Positions 9,301 through 18,669 are shown, numbered from the stretch's first letter. The stretch is DNA of 64,000 bases from Halopiger djelfimassiliensis (GCF_000455365.1 NZ_HG315684.1:1011060-1075059), one strand, 5' to 3'. Notes: a model not told the origin generated them from the letters alone. A program made the numbers and translations.

Positions 9301-11064
9301 TTAGTACAGTGCTCGGAGTTGTTCGGTGAGGTCGCTCTCGATCTCGTCGATGAACGCCTCCCAGTCTTCGGCGGTTCCCATCCGGTTGAGCTGCGGTGCG
9401 GCGTCGACGTCCTGGATCTCTTCGACCGGAACGCCCGCTTCCAGCGCCTCGAAGGCCTCGTCGTTGAACGTCTTGATGGCCTCGAGCATCCGGTAGGTCT
9501 TCTCGGGTTCGCAGTAGGTGTCGACGTCGTGGAGGGCGTTCTGCTGGAGCCAGGCCTCACGCAGGTAGCGTGCGACCTCCAGCGTGAGCTGCTGGTCCTC
9601 CGGCAGCGCGTCCTTCCCGACGAGCTGGACGATCTCCTGGAGTTCGTCCTCCTCGTCGAGGACGTCGACCGCCCACTGGCGGACGTCCGACCAGTCGCCG
9701 GCGACGTTCGACTCCCACCAGGGGTCGAGCTGGTCCTTGTACAGCGAGTAGGACTCGTTCCAGTTGATCGACGGGAAGTGCCGACGCTCCGCGAGGTCGG
9801 CGTCCAGCGCCCAGAACGTCTTGACGATACGCAAGGTGTTCTGGGTGACCGGCTCGGAGAAGTCACCGCCCGGCGGCGAAACCGCGCCGACGACCGAAAT
9901 CGACCCCTCGTCGCCGTTGATCAGCTGGAACTTGCCGGCGCGCTCGTAAAACTCCGAGAGCGCGGCGGCCAGATACGCGGGGTAGCCTTCCTCGCCGGGC
10001 ATCTCCTCGAGCCGGCTCGAGATCTCGCGCATGGCCTCTGCCCACCGGGAAGTGGAGTCGGCCATCAGCGCGACGTCGTAGCCCATGTCGCGGTAGTACT
10101 CAGCGATCGTAATCCCCGTGTAGATGCAGGATTCGCGGGCTGCGACGGGCATGTTCGAGGTGTTGGCGATGAGGCAGGTCCGGGCCATCAGCGGGTTCCC
10201 GGTCTGTGGGTCCGGCAGCTCCGGGAAGTCCTCGATGACCTCGGTCATCTCGTTGCCGCGTTCGCCACAGCCGATGTAGACGACGATGTCCGCGTCGGAC
10301 CACTTGGCGAGTTGCTGCTGAGTGACCGTCTTCCCGGAACCGAACGGTCCCGGAATGGCAGCCGTTCCGCCCTTCGCGAGCGGGAACAGGCCGTCCTGAA
10401 CGCGCTGGCCGGTCACCAGCGGCTCGTCGGGCGTCTCCTTCTCGCCGGCCGGTCGGGCCTCACGAACCGGCCACTCCTGGCGCATCTGGATCTCCTCGCC
10501 CGACGAGAGTTCGACGACGGTCTCCTCGACCGTGAACTCGCCGCTCTCGATCGCCGTGACTTCGCCGCCCTCGTAATCCGGCGGCACCATGACCTTGTGG
10601 TCGATGGTGACCGTCTCGGGGACGACCCCGACGACGTCACCGGGTTCGACCGTGTCACCTTCCTCGACTTCGGGGGTAAACTCCCACTGTTTCTCGAGGT
10701 CGATCCCGGGGGCGTCGACCCCGCGGTCGAGAAACGCCGTCCCCATCTTCTCCTCGAGGACGTCAAGCGGGCGCTGGACGCCGTCGTAGATGGAGTCGAG
10801 CATCCCCGGGCCGAGGTCGACGCTCAGGGGCTCGCCCGTGTTTTCGACGGGTTCGCCCGGGCCGACGCCGGAGGTTTCCTCGTACACCTGAATCGTGGTC
10901 AGGTTCCCTTCGATCTCGATGACCTCGCCCATCAGTCCTTCGTCGCCGACGTAGACGACGTCGTTCATCCGGGCGTCGAGGTCCGTGGCGGTCACGACCG
11001 GACCGCTCACGCTTTCGATTACACCGTCTTCGTCGACGGTTTCGGTTTGTTCTGCCTGGCTCAT
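9301..11064 (-). CDS. atpA: A-type ATP synthase subunit A (catalytic)
   Basis: A 587-residue catalytic subunit. The Walker A loop [15 protein letters not shown] lies near residues 235-250. The A-subunit-specific non-homologous insertion follows the N-terminal barrel ([20 protein letters not shown] region). Also visible are [12 protein letters not shown] and [19 protein letters not shown]. It hydrolyses or makes ATP in the head of the membrane ATP synthase, coupled to ion flow through AtpI/AtpK. Adjacent to atpF (3 bp gap) and atpB in the operon atpHIKECFAB. Full length, with no intein. Confidence 0.98.
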   Translation of the reverse strand: MSQAEQTETVDEDGVIESVSGPVVTATDLDARMNDVVYVGDEGLMGEVIEIEGNLTTIQVYEETSGVGPGEPVENTGEPLSVDLGPGMLDSIYDGVQRPLDVLEEKMGTAFLDRGVDAPGIDLEKQWEFTPEVEEGDTVEPGDVVGVVPETVTIDHKVMVPPDYEGGEVTAIESGEFTVEETVVELSSGEEIQMRQEWPVREARPAGEKETPDEPLVTGQRVQDGLFPLAKGGTAAIPGPFGSGKTVTQQQLAKWSDADIVVYIGCGERGNEMTEVIEDFPELPDPQTGNPLMARTCLIANTSNMPVAARESCIYTGITIAEYYRDMGYDVALMADSTSRWAEAMREISSRLEEMPGEEGYPAYLAAALSEFYERAGKFQLINGDEGSISVVGAVSPPGGDFSEPVTQNTLRIVKTFWALDADLAERRHFPSINWNESYSLYKDQLDPWWESNVAGDWSDVRQWAVDVLDEEDELQEIVQLVGKDALPEDQQLTLEVARYLREAWLQQNALHDVDTYCEPEKTYRMLEAIKTFNDEAFEALEAGVPVEEIQDVDAAPQLNRMGTAEDWEAFIDEIESDLTEQLRALY

Positions 11065-11067
11065 AGT

Positions 11068-11400
11068 TTAGCTGTCTGTGTCCTCGTCCATCAGGTCGAT
11101 ACCGATCGCACGCTTGATCTGCTCGCGCAGTCCGCCGCCACCGGTTCCGCTTCCGATCGTGACGACGACCGGTTCGACGCTCGTCTCGACGTCCTGTCGA
11201 ACCGACCGCGAGAGGTAATCGAGGTCGTCGTCGTGCATGACGACGATACCGACGGCGTCGTCCTCGAGTACCGTCGTGACTGCGTCGTCCAGATCGGCGT
11301 CTTTCTCGTCGTCCGGGACGTTCTCGAACCGACGGACTCCGGCGAGCCGAAAGCCGGTCGTAAACTCCGGACTGCCGACGACTGCGATTTCCTGGCTCAT
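11068..11400 (-). CDS. atpF: A-type ATP synthase subunit F
   Basis: A 110-residue protein starting MSQEIAVVGSPEFTTGFRLA, the conserved opening of subunit F. The C-terminal helix includes GLREQIKRAIGIDL, which contacts the rotor. Subunit F is part of the central stalk with D and C. Its ATG overlaps the atpC stop by 4 bp, and its stop is 3 bp from atpA, consistent with coupled translation. Length is normal for the family. Confidence 0.96.
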   Translation of the reverse strand: MSQEIAVVGSPEFTTGFRLAGVRRFENVPDDEKDADLDDAVTTVLEDDAVGIVVMHDDDLDYLSRSVRQDVETSVEPVVVTIGSGTGGGGLREQIKRAIGIDLMDEDTDS

Positions 11401-12467
11401 AGGATCACCAGCTCGTCTTCGATCTCGCTTTCGCTCAGTCCGACCTCCCGACCGCGCGCGATCGCACGGATGTTCTCGACCTCGCGTTCTTTCGCGAGGA
11501 TGTACGACAACACGGCCGAGACGGAGGTCGGGTAGATGCTCGCGAGCGTATCCGCGTACTGCAGCAACGCAGCGTCTAGTGCGTGCTCGAACTGGATAAG
11601 GCTGTCAGCATCGCGCAGCCGATCCAGCGCTCCCGAGAGCCGGTCGCCGTACCGTTTGTTCTCCGCGATGTGATCGACGAGCTCGTCGTAGTCGGCGACC
11701 AGCCGGTTCAGTTCCGATTCGTCGAACAACACGCCGCCCTCGATGTAGTAGGCAGCGGGATCGAGGTCGGCACCGCTTCGTGCAAGCCGCAACGCGTTCC
11801 GCGCGTTTCGGAAGTCGATCTCCGCCTGCAGGAACTCGATGTACTGCGCTTTCGGCCCTTCCTGTGGCTGTTCCCGTCCAGGCGGTCGACTGACGTCCTC
11901 GAGCAGTTGTTCGTAGAACTCCCGGTCGAGGGCGTTCTCGAGCGGGACGAGCGCGCCGGTCTCCTCGAACTCGTCGAGGCCGGCCGCAAGCGGCTCGTAA
12001 TAGATCGTTCCCGACAGGAGTTCCACGGCGTCCTCGATCTCGTCGACCTCGAGCAGGCGCTCGAGCGTCGCGTCGTCGAGCTCACCGGCACGGATGAGGT
12101 CCGTCCGGACGTCCTCCGCGGGCGTCTCGGTGTAGATACCGCGGATGATCGTCTTCAGATTCCAGACGTCGAACTTCCGGAGGTACCGCCCGATGAGGTC
12201 GTAGAGTCCGCCTTCCGACCAATCGAGGAGGTCCTGAAAGTGCTTCGCGAGATTGCGGTTGAGCGCGTACTCGATCAGGTCGACTCCCGAAAAGCGTGCC
12301 CCGAGTGCGTTGATCTCACGCTCGTACTCGGTTTCCTCCATGAACCGCGCGATCTCGCTTGGTCCCATCCGGACCAGCTTTCGGTACTCTTCGTCCGCGA
12401 ACAGCGAGGATCGTCGTGATCGAACGCGAGCGTTTACGTACTCCGTGTTCGAGGCACCTAGACTCAT
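11397..12467 (-). CDS. atpC: A-type ATP synthase subunit C
   Basis: A 356-residue, all-helical protein with the subunit C/AC39 pattern: YVNARVRSRRSSLF at the start, repeated segments such as FDVWNLKTIIRGI and YIEFLQAEIDFRNARNALRL, and a terminal LAKEREVENIRAIARGREVG. It caps the membrane rotor ring and connects it to the central stalk. It overlaps atpE upstream and atpF downstream by 4 bp each, so the genes are translationally coupled. Confidence 0.96.
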   Translation of the reverse strand: MSLGASNTEYVNARVRSRRSSLFADEEYRKLVRMGPSEIARFMEETEYEREINALGARFSGVDLIEYALNRNLAKHFQDLLDWSEGGLYDLIGRYLRKFDVWNLKTIIRGIYTETPAEDVRTDLIRAGELDDATLERLLEVDEIEDAVELLSGTIYYEPLAAGLDEFEETGALVPLENALDREFYEQLLEDVSRPPGREQPQEGPKAQYIEFLQAEIDFRNARNALRLARSGADLDPAAYYIEGGVLFDESELNRLVADYDELVDHIAENKRYGDRLSGALDRLRDADSLIQFEHALDAALLQYADTLASIYPTSVSAVLSYILAKEREVENIRAIARGREVGLSESEIEDELVIL

Positions 12468-13045
12468 TGCTCGAAGAGCCGATTACTGATCCCCTGGAGG
12501 TTGTCTTCCCACACGTCCTCGAGCACCGAGTCGAACGTGTTGTTGACCCGGACGCGGGACTGCTCGCTCTCGACGACGACGCCGCCGAGGCAGTCGTACT
12601 CGCCGTCGTACTCGTAGCCGTCGTACTCCTCGAGGATCGACTCGATCAGGTCCGCGTCGTCGCCGCGACCGTAGACGCTGACGTCGTCGCCCTCGTCGAA
12701 CTCGGCGCTGGCAGCGTCGATCAGGTCGCGGGTCAACTCCTCGCGGGTCTCGCCCTCGAGGGCTTCGAGTTCCGATTCGACCTGCTCGTGGACGTCCTCG
12801 AGAACGTTCCGGCGGGCCTCCAGACGCTTCTGTTTCGCCTCCAGTTTCGCACTGGAGAGTCGCTGTTCGCGCAGCTGCTCGATCTCGCGTTCGACCTCCT
12901 GTTCGGCCGACTCGAGGATCTCCTCGGCGTCCTCCTCGGCCGCCGATTCGATCTCCTCGGCGCGAGCCTCGCCTTCGGCGCGGATATCCTCCGCACGCGC
13001 GTTGGCCTCTTCTCGAATGTCTTTGACGACTGTGTCCAAACTCAT
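12464..13045 (-). CDS. atpE: A-type ATP synthase subunit E
   Basis: A 193-residue protein whose first 110 residues form an unbroken, Glu/Arg/Ala-rich coiled coil (for example ESAEQEVEREIEQLREQRL). This is the peripheral stalk helix that pairs with AtpH. The C-terminal globular part contains YDCLGGVVVESEQSRVRVNN, typical of subunit E, which binds the top of the A3B3 head. In-operon position between atpK and atpC with a 4-bp overlap to atpC. Confidence 0.95.
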   Translation of the reverse strand: MSLDTVVKDIREEANARAEDIRAEGEARAEEIESAAEEDAEEILESAEQEVEREIEQLREQRLSSAKLEAKQKRLEARRNVLEDVHEQVESELEALEGETREELTRDLIDAASAEFDEGDDVSVYGRGDDADLIESILEEYDGYEYDGEYDCLGGVVVESEQSRVRVNNTFDSVLEDVWEDNLQGISNRLFEQ

Positions 13046-13066
13046 TGGTGAGAGAAGGGGGTGTGG

Positions 13067-13336
13067 TTATCCGACGATGAAGACGACGACCAGGGCGAGG
13101 ATCACGAGCGTCTCGGGAAGGACGGTCATGATCAGCCCGGGAACGAACAGGTCGTCGTCCTCGGCGAGCGCGCCGACGGCTGCCGCACCGATCCCCCGCT
13201 CCGCGTAGCCCGACGCGAGCGCGGCGAGACCGACGGCCAGCGCAGCGGCCCCCGCGTCGGTCAGGAACGGGCTCTCGTTGACGGTGCCACCATTCTGCAG
13301 TACGATGTTCGCGACGTCAGCTACGTTTTCGATCAT
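13067..13336 (-). CDS. atpK: A-type ATP synthase subunit K (proteolipid ring)
   Basis: An 89-residue membrane protein with two predicted helices joined by a short polar loop (SGYAERGIGAAAVGALAED). It forms the rotor ring in the membrane that carries ions. A Glu lies in the second half (LPETLVILALVVVFIV), at the usual position of the ion-binding carboxylate. The first 26 residues look like an N-terminal extension (ADVANIVLQNGGTVNESPF), common in haloarchaeal AtpK. It sits between atpI and atpE with short gaps. Confidence 0.94.
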   Translation of the reverse strand: MIENVADVANIVLQNGGTVNESPFLTDAGAAALAVGLAALASGYAERGIGAAAVGALAEDDDLFVPGLIMTVLPETLVILALVVVFIVG

Positions 13337-13357
13337 TGTTGGTAAGTTGTGGTGTTG

Positions 13358-15628
13358 TTAGTTCTCGCTGTGGTTTCGATCGTGTCCGAACGGTTCGTAG
13401 TTCTCCCCACCGCCATCATAAAACTTGTTAAAGAATTCGACGTACTCGAGGCGCACAGCCTGTAAGCCGGCGCTTGTCACGCCAAGCGCTAGCACGAGGA
13501 TGTGTCCGAGCACGAGAATGACGAGACCGCCGAGGAGTGCCGCGGTCCCGGAGTGCATGAGGCCGTCGAAGATGACCTCGGCCCCTTCGCCGTAGTGCTC
13601 GGCGACGTAACTCGGCTCGTGGCTCCGCAGGAAGTGGAACTCGCCGTGTGGATCCTCGTACGCGCCGAAGAACAGCAGATTGACCACGAACGCCATGCCG
13701 GCCTTCGCGAGCAACACTGCCGCCATCCGGGTGTACGAGAAGACGTTGACGAGCACGTCGAGGAACTCGATGACCTCGACGGCGTCGCCGATGGCAAGCA
13801 ACACGAGTCCGAGCAGGAAGACCAGCAACGGCACGCCGATCGCGGTACCGCCGAGTCCCGGCACGGCCTCGGGAAGCGAGAACACTTCCATCACGGGGAA
13901 GCCCTCGAAGCCGATCGGGAAGGGGCCCTCCGAACTGAACGTCTTGAACAGGAACGCCGGCTTCGTGCTCTCCTCGGGACTATTCGGATCGTATCCCTGT
14001 ACCGAGAAGATCCAGATCCAGAGCCCGTTGAGCATCAGGATCCACGAGCCGCTGTGCGTGATGGCGTCTTTGACGCCGTGGCTGAGGTTCTCGTAGAAGT
14101 CCAGGATGTATCCGACGTTGAGGTGGAAAATCCCGGCGAGCACGCTGATGACCATCCAGCCGAGCGCGAAGTCACCGGCTGCTGGTTCGAGCCCCTTGTT
14201 GAGCGGTAGGAGTTCGACGTGCAGCAGGTCGTGGAACAGCACTTCTCCGAGCACGTGTAGCCCGAAGATTTCGCCGTAGATGATCCCGAACAGGATCGTG
14301 AACGCGCCGGCCCAGACGGCCACGCCGCCGAGGCTGGTGATGCCCTTGCTGTCGAACTGAGTGGCCATGTACGCGCCGATGGCCACGTACAGGATCCCGT
14401 ATCCGACGTCACCGATCATGAACCCGAAGAAGGCCGGGAACGTCAGGAACAGGAAGATCGTCGGATCCAGTTCGCTGTACTTCGGCCGGTTGACCGCCTG
14501 CACCAGCACCTCGAACGGCTTGGTGGGCCCGGGGTTGTTCTGGATCGTCGGCGGCTGGTCGCCCATCGTGACCGCCGAGCCGCCGTCGGTGACCGCCTTC
14601 TGTGGCTCTTCGTCGGCCTCGGCGGCGCTCTCGTCCTCGTCGGCCGCCGCGGGCGCTCCCTTCTGAACCTCCTCCGTGTGGGAGTGTGCGCCGTGGCGGT
14701 CGTAGTCCGCACGCTCGAGTTCTTCGACCTCGACGCTGTCCCCGACGGCATCGCGCAGCGCTGTGACGAGTCGATCGTACTCCGCGGTCGGGATCCATCC
14801 CTCCGCAACGAACGCACGATCGGTCGTCGCAAACTGCAGCGGTGCTTCCGCCTGCTGGACCTCGACGGTCAGTTCGTCCTCGACCCGCAGGAGAAACGGC
14901 GCTTCCTCCCGGCGGATCTCCTCGAGTTCGGTGTCGATCTCGTCGATCCGGGACTCGAGGTCGCGCTTTCGCTCCTCGAGTTCCGCGACGTAGTTCTCGG
15001 GGCTTTGCTCGGTGTCGGGTACCTCGTGTCGGGTGACGTCGACGCCGACCAGCGCATCGTCGATCGGGTTCCCGTCGGCATCCTCGGTAGGCGCGGCGAC
15101 AACCGCCACGACGTCGCCACCGGTGAACGTCTCGAACGCCCGGATGTCGTCGGATGCGGCGACGGCGCCCTCGATCGCATCGACGCGGCCCTCGACGACG
15201 GCCACGTCGACGGTTTCGTACCCCGACAGCAGGTCGAGGTCGATCCCCAGTTCCGCAAACGGGGCGACGCGGTCGATCCGCTCCTCGACCTGCCGGAGTT
15301 CGTCGCGGACGTCACTTCGCTGGTCGTCGAGTTCGTTGACCCGCGTTCGAACCGCTTCGAGACGGTCCTCCCAGTCCTCCTCGAGCGAACCCGGTTCGAC
15401 CTCCTCGGCCGACAGCTCCAGGGTGCTCTCGAGGGACCGAACGGTCACCAGCTTCTCGGAGGCGTCGTCGGCCCCCTCGATCGGGTTTCCGTTGTCGAAT
15501 CCCTCCCAGGAGCCATCGTAGTCCGAGAGATGGACCAGGTTCAGCCCGTGGATCGTCTCGATGACCGTGGGCATCACGCCCTTGGAGCCGGTCACCGACA
15601 CCTTGCTCATTCGCTCAGGTCTGAGCAT
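13358..15628 (-). CDS. atpI: A-type ATP synthase subunit I (membrane stator)
   Basis: A 756-residue V0 a-type subunit. The N-terminal half is soluble with coiled-coil arms (VEERIDRVAPFAELGID; EELEERKRDLESRIDEIDTE). A linker rich in Glu/Ala follows near residue 340, then about seven membrane helices from residue 400. Family motifs visible are MIGDVGYGI and FSYTRMAAVLLAKAGMAFV, the latter containing the essential Arg that faces the proteolipid ring. ATG at 15628 (MLRPERMSK) is used; MSK six codons later is possible. Its start overlaps the end of atpH by 14 bp. Confidence 0.96.
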   Translation of the reverse strand: MLRPERMSKVSVTGSKGVMPTVIETIHGLNLVHLSDYDGSWEGFDNGNPIEGADDASEKLVTVRSLESTLELSAEEVEPGSLEEDWEDRLEAVRTRVNELDDQRSDVRDELRQVEERIDRVAPFAELGIDLDLLSGYETVDVAVVEGRVDAIEGAVAASDDIRAFETFTGGDVVAVVAAPTEDADGNPIDDALVGVDVTRHEVPDTEQSPENYVAELEERKRDLESRIDEIDTELEEIRREEAPFLLRVEDELTVEVQQAEAPLQFATTDRAFVAEGWIPTAEYDRLVTALRDAVGDSVEVEELERADYDRHGAHSHTEEVQKGAPAAADEDESAAEADEEPQKAVTDGGSAVTMGDQPPTIQNNPGPTKPFEVLVQAVNRPKYSELDPTIFLFLTFPAFFGFMIGDVGYGILYVAIGAYMATQFDSKGITSLGGVAVWAGAFTILFGIIYGEIFGLHVLGEVLFHDLLHVELLPLNKGLEPAAGDFALGWMVISVLAGIFHLNVGYILDFYENLSHGVKDAITHSGSWILMLNGLWIWIFSVQGYDPNSPEESTKPAFLFKTFSSEGPFPIGFEGFPVMEVFSLPEAVPGLGGTAIGVPLLVFLLGLVLLAIGDAVEVIEFLDVLVNVFSYTRMAAVLLAKAGMAFVVNLLFFGAYEDPHGEFHFLRSHEPSYVAEHYGEGAEVIFDGLMHSGTAALLGGLVILVLGHILVLALGVTSAGLQAVRLEYVEFFNKFYDGGGENYEPFGHDRNHSEN

Positions 15629-15947
15629 GGACGTCCTCCTGGAACAGTTCGACGACGTGTTCGGTCACTTCGTCGATCCGATCCTCGGCCTGCTCGGCGA
15701 GAGCCTCGCGCTCCCGTTCGCCGTCCTCGAGGACGCGTTCGCACTCCGCGTCGATCTCCGCCCGCGCCTCCTCGAGGCGTCGTTCCTTGAGTTCCTGTGC
15801 CTCTTGTTCCGCTTCCGTGCGAATCTCCTCGGCTCGTTCCCGGGCCTCGGCTATTCGCTCGTCGCGGTCGTTTTCCGCCTCTGCGACGATTTCGTCGGCT
15901 TCTTGCTCCGCCGACTGAATTCGTTCGAGAACCTCTGGCCTCGGCAT
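15615..15947 (-). CDS. atpH: A-type ATP synthase subunit H
   Basis: A 110-residue, almost entirely coiled-coil protein rich in Glu, Ala and Arg (EEIRTEAEQEAQELKERRLE). It is the stator partner of AtpE in the peripheral stalk. First gene of the atp operon. The ATG at 15947 lies 11 bp from a perfect 12-bp palindrome and about 35 bp from a TATA element, so this is probably where the operon promoter is. Short length and position immediately upstream of atpI are typical for haloarchaea. Confidence 0.94.
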   Translation of the reverse strand: MPRPEVLERIQSAEQEADEIVAEAENDRDERIAEARERAEEIRTEAEQEAQELKERRLEEARAEIDAECERVLEDGEREREALAEQAEDRIDEVTEHVVELFQEDVHAQT

Positions 15948-15958
15948 ACTCTAAGCAG

Positions 15959-15984
15959 GCAAACGTTTGCGAGAGCGCGTATAT
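15959..15984 (-). promoter_or_regulatory. atp operon promoter with 12-bp palindrome
   Basis: A TATA-like core (minus-strand CCATATAC, around 15979-15986) lies about 35 bp before the atpH ATG. Between it and the expected transcription start is GCAAACGTTTGC (15959-15970), a perfect palindrome. A palindrome placed between TATA and the start is where a dimeric repressor would block initiation. Whether any protein binds there is unknown. Confidence 0.45.
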
Positions 15985-16111
15985 GGTAGTTGCGAAAGTG
16001 CCCGGAGTGCGTTCGCGCGCTGGCTTCGGTAGGTTTCGATTACTCAGGGGGTCGTGTCGCCGGCCGAACGGAACGGCAGACATATCCCGATCCGATCGAA
16101 AGTCCACGCAA

Positions 16112-16735
16112 ATGGGTGTTCTCGAGAACAAGGCCAGAGCACGGCTGTTCTACAAGTACCTCTCGACGGTCTACGATCGGGTAAACCCCTTTATCTGGAC
16201 CGAAGAGATGCGGACCGACGCCCTCGAGCTACTCGATCTCGAGTCGGAGATGACGGTCCTCGATGTCGGGTGTGGAACGGGCTTTGCGACCGAGGGGCTG
16301 CTCGAACACGTCGAAGAAGTGTACGCGATCGACCAGAGCGAACACCAACTCGAGCAGGCCTACGACAAGTTCGGCAAGCGAGCACCGCCGGTCCACTTTC
16401 ACCGCGGCGACGCCGAACGGCTCCCGTTCGCGACGGATACGTTCGACGTCGTCTGGTCGTCGGGATCGATCGAGTACTGGCCGAACCCAATCCTCGCACT
16501 CAGGGAGTTCCGGCGCGTACTGAAACCCGGCGGGCAGGTGTTGGTCGTCGGGCCGAACTATCCTGATAACGTCTTGACCCAAAAGCTGGCGGACGCGATA
16601 ATGCTCTTTTACGACGAGTACGAGGCCGACCGAATGTTCAAAACCGCCGGCTTCGAGGACGTAAAACACGCGTTCATGGGGCCGCCGTACGATCCCGACG
16701 TCGCGATTACGACGATCGGACGCGCCCCGGAGTAA
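16112..16735 (+). CDS. SAM-dependent methyltransferase, MPBQ/MSBQ (quinone ring) type
   Basis: A 207-residue class I methyltransferase with motif I LDVGCGTGFATEGL and an acidic residue after beta-2 (AIDQSEHQLEQA). The stretch LFYKYLSTVYDRVNPFIWTE, together with SSGSIEYWPNP, closely matches plant/cyanobacterial 2-methyl-6-phytyl-benzoquinone methyltransferases. In an archaeon without tocopherol it probably methylates the ring of a menaquinone-type lipoquinone; that substrate is inference. The ATG at 16112 has a TATA-like CATATCC about 26 nt upstream. It is transcribed divergently from the atp operon. Confidence 0.85.
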   Translation: MGVLENKARARLFYKYLSTVYDRVNPFIWTEEMRTDALELLDLESEMTVLDVGCGTGFATEGLLEHVEEVYAIDQSEHQLEQAYDKFGKRAPPVHFHRGDAERLPFATDTFDVVWSSGSIEYWPNPILALREFRRVLKPGGQVLVVGPNYPDNVLTQKLADAIMLFYDEYEADRMFKTAGFEDVKHAFMGPPYDPDVAITTIGRAPE

Positions 16736-16745
16736 GACGACCCGG

Positions 16746-17246
16746 TTACCGCGCCGTCGTCTCGAGTTGTGCGAAGGGGCGGCCATCGACCGCGATGGTA
16801 ACGGTGACCACGGCATCCGCATCGAGGGACGGTGCGTTCGTCTCGGCAACGGTAACGCTTGCTCGCTCCCCGGCTCGCCACTCCGGGTCTGCCTTCGCGT
16901 TGAACGGCCCGATCGGGGTTCCGTTGAATCCCCTTGCGCCGACGAACGGAACCGGTGGCTGGTCAGCGAGTTCGGTCCCGTCGACGACGATCGTTACGGA
17001 AAGCTCCCGCACATCGACCGGGCCACCCGCGACGTGTTCGATCGTGATTGTCGAATCAGTACTGTCAACCGAGAGATCGAAGGCCGCAGGCCTGCTCGAG
17101 TCGATCGACAGCGTAAGCAGGCCGCCGACGATGGCGACCAGACAGATCGTAAGTACAACGAGTACCAGCGTCCCGACGACCGGACTGACGCCTCGTTCGT
17201 TCGTATGCCGATCGAGTCCGATTCGAGCGAGCCACCGTTCGGTCAC
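16746..17246 (-). CDS. Type IV pilin-like / archaellin-type secreted protein
   Basis: A 166-residue protein whose N-terminus has the archaeal type IV pilin pattern: a short charged leader, then RGVSPVVGTLVLVVLTICLV, the H-domain that packs pilins after prepilin peptidase cleavage. The remainder is a beta-rich extracellular domain ending PFAQLETTAR. It starts at a GTG (17244-17246). Many haloarchaeal genomes carry such single pilin genes; whether it makes pili or is a minor pilin cannot be told. It converges on the methyltransferase gene with an 11-bp gap. Confidence 0.8.
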   Translation of the reverse strand: MTERWLARIGLDRHTNERGVSPVVGTLVLVVLTICLVAIVGGLLTLSIDSSRPAAFDLSVDSTDSTITIEHVAGGPVDVRELSVTIVVDGTELADQPPVPFVGARGFNGTPIGPFNAKADPEWRAGERASVTVAETNAPSLDADAVVTVTIAVDGRPFAQLETTAR

Positions 17247-17303
17247 GCGGCGTGCTGGCCGCGGCCTTCGGTATAAACGTTCGATCCGCGACGCGACCGC
17301 GTA

Positions 17304-18527
17304 CTAGAGCGATACCGTGACGGTTCCGTCCGTCGTCTCCGCAGTGATCTCGGACTCGCCGTCGGACGGAAGGATCCAGCGGGTACCGTCCGCGGCAGTT
17401 TCGCCGACCTCGTGTCCGTCGACCGAGACCGTCGCCGGGACGGGGTCACCCGTCGTCGAATCGGTGACGCGTACTTCGACCGGTCCGTCGGCCGGCGTCT
17501 CGTTGATCGACAGTGTGAGACCGTCGTTGGACGCGCTTTCGCTGTTCGTCGTCGGTAGCTCCGTCGTCGACAGCTCCTGAAACTCCCGGTATACCTCTCC
17601 GGCACCGCCGTCGAGGTACACCTCGAGATCACCGTAATCGCCGTAGATACCGATCCAGTGGAGGGGATGCTCCTTTGCGCCGTAGTAGTGTGCCAGTCCG
17701 ACGTCTTCCGCCCACGGATACAGCGATCGGACGTAGTCCTCTACCTCGTCGTTGCCCTCGAACTGATCGGCCGCATCGGTGTCTCGATTGTCGAACCGGA
17801 TCGTCTCCGAGAGGTACATCCCGTTTTCGACCGTCGACAGTCTGTACCCCGACTCCGAGGTCTGCACGCGGAGATCGTGTTCCATATCGGTACTGGGCGC
17901 TCGACTCGTTCGCTCGAGGTTCGCTCGAAGCGGCGTCTGATGGAGATCGAGCGTCCGCTTGTCCCCCTGTATCTGATGTGAGGACAGCGAAAAGCCCGGC
18001 ACCTCGTCCGACTTGCTGTCCAGTTCGGTGATCGTCGCTTCGATCAGGGCGGCTTCGTTGTGGTTTCGGACCAAAAGCTGGACGAGTTCGGCTTTCGAAC
18101 GATCGCCGTTTGCGTGTGCGCGAACGGCTTTTCGTTCTCGTTCCTCGAGCGCGTCGATCCGCTCGATGAGGCGGGAGTAGGCCGTCCGAATCATCACCGC
18201 CTGTTTGTCGGGATTGGCGGCGTCGAACTCGCGGTCGGCGAGAACGTACTGTTCGTGGTCCATTCTGAGCGCGTCGTCGTGAGTCGCGAACGTCGTTCCG
18301 AAGTTCGGCCCGAACTCGGAGTGTTCCGTCGTGACATCACCCGAAAGCGGGAGTCGGTTCGTCGTCCCGTTGACTTCGACCGGAGTTCGCTGATCGGAAT
18401 CCGACTCCTGTAGGACTCGGAACGGTTCTGTGTGCGCCCTATCTCCAAGATCCGCCGCGACAAGACCTATCGCGGGGAGCGAGCAGATAAGAAGCAACGC
18501 GAGGAGGGCAGGGATCGCGTTGTTCAT
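17304..18527 (-). CDS. Secreted/membrane-anchored haloarchaeal protein (DUF7096-like)
   Basis: A 407-residue protein starting MNNAIPALLALLLICSLPAI, a Sec-type signal. A long helical middle region follows (RTAYSRLIERIDALEERERK). The C-terminal beta domain (LTLSINETPADGPVEVRVTD) resembles a carboxypeptidase-regulatory fold, and the last 20 residues are Thr/Glu-rich. The pattern matches the haloarchaeal DUF7096 family as I remember it, which is a family name without known function. ATG at 18525-18527 has a TATA (minus CTTTTATATC at 18549-18558) 26 nt upstream. It is divergent to the winged-helix gene at 18670, a pairing that suggests a functional link. Confidence 0.75.
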   Translation of the reverse strand: MNNAIPALLALLLICSLPAIGLVAADLGDRAHTEPFRVLQESDSDQRTPVEVNGTTNRLPLSGDVTTEHSEFGPNFGTTFATHDDALRMDHEQYVLADREFDAANPDKQAVMIRTAYSRLIERIDALEERERKAVRAHANGDRSKAELVQLLVRNHNEAALIEATITELDSKSDEVPGFSLSSHQIQGDKRTLDLHQTPLRANLERTSRAPSTDMEHDLRVQTSESGYRLSTVENGMYLSETIRFDNRDTDAADQFEGNDEVEDYVRSLYPWAEDVGLAHYYGAKEHPLHWIGIYGDYGDLEVYLDGGAGEVYREFQELSTTELPTTNSESASNDGLTLSINETPADGPVEVRVTDSTTGDPVPATVSVDGHEVGETAADGTRWILPSDGESEITAETTDGTVTVSL

Positions 18528-18548
18528 CGCCCCACCGTACGGACTCCT

Positions 18549-18558
18549 GATATAAAAG
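18549..18558 (-). promoter_or_regulatory. TATA box for the 18527 gene
   Basis: Minus-strand CTTTTATATC centred about 26 nt upstream of the ATG at 18527. This supports both the chosen start and leaderless transcription. Confidence 0.5.
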
Positions 18559-18639
18559 CTGGTCGCACTGGTCGTACCGGTTCCGTGGACGTTCCTGCAG
18601 GCCTGACGGTAACGTTTTATTTTCGGATGGAAAGTGTTT

Positions 18640-18653
18640 TTTCCCCCGGGAAA
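18640..18653. promoter_or_regulatory. Inverted repeat TTTCCC-CC-GGGAAA in the divergent promoter region
   Basis: A perfect 6-bp inverted repeat with a 2-bp spacer, 17 bp before the ATG of the winged-helix gene. It sits where transcription would start if the TATA-like GTTTTATTTT (18614-18623) is used. This is a typical operator position; the adjacent DNA-binding membrane protein is the obvious candidate ligand, by inference. Confidence 0.45.
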
Positions 18654-18669
18654 CCACCCGTTGGTACGC

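Noticed and set aside
9280..11535. A long open frame on the + strand opposite atpA
   Set aside because: It is the antisense shadow of atpA/atpF, a normal product of high third-base GC; its composition (Val/Leu/Asp/Arg-rich without domains) has no protein character.
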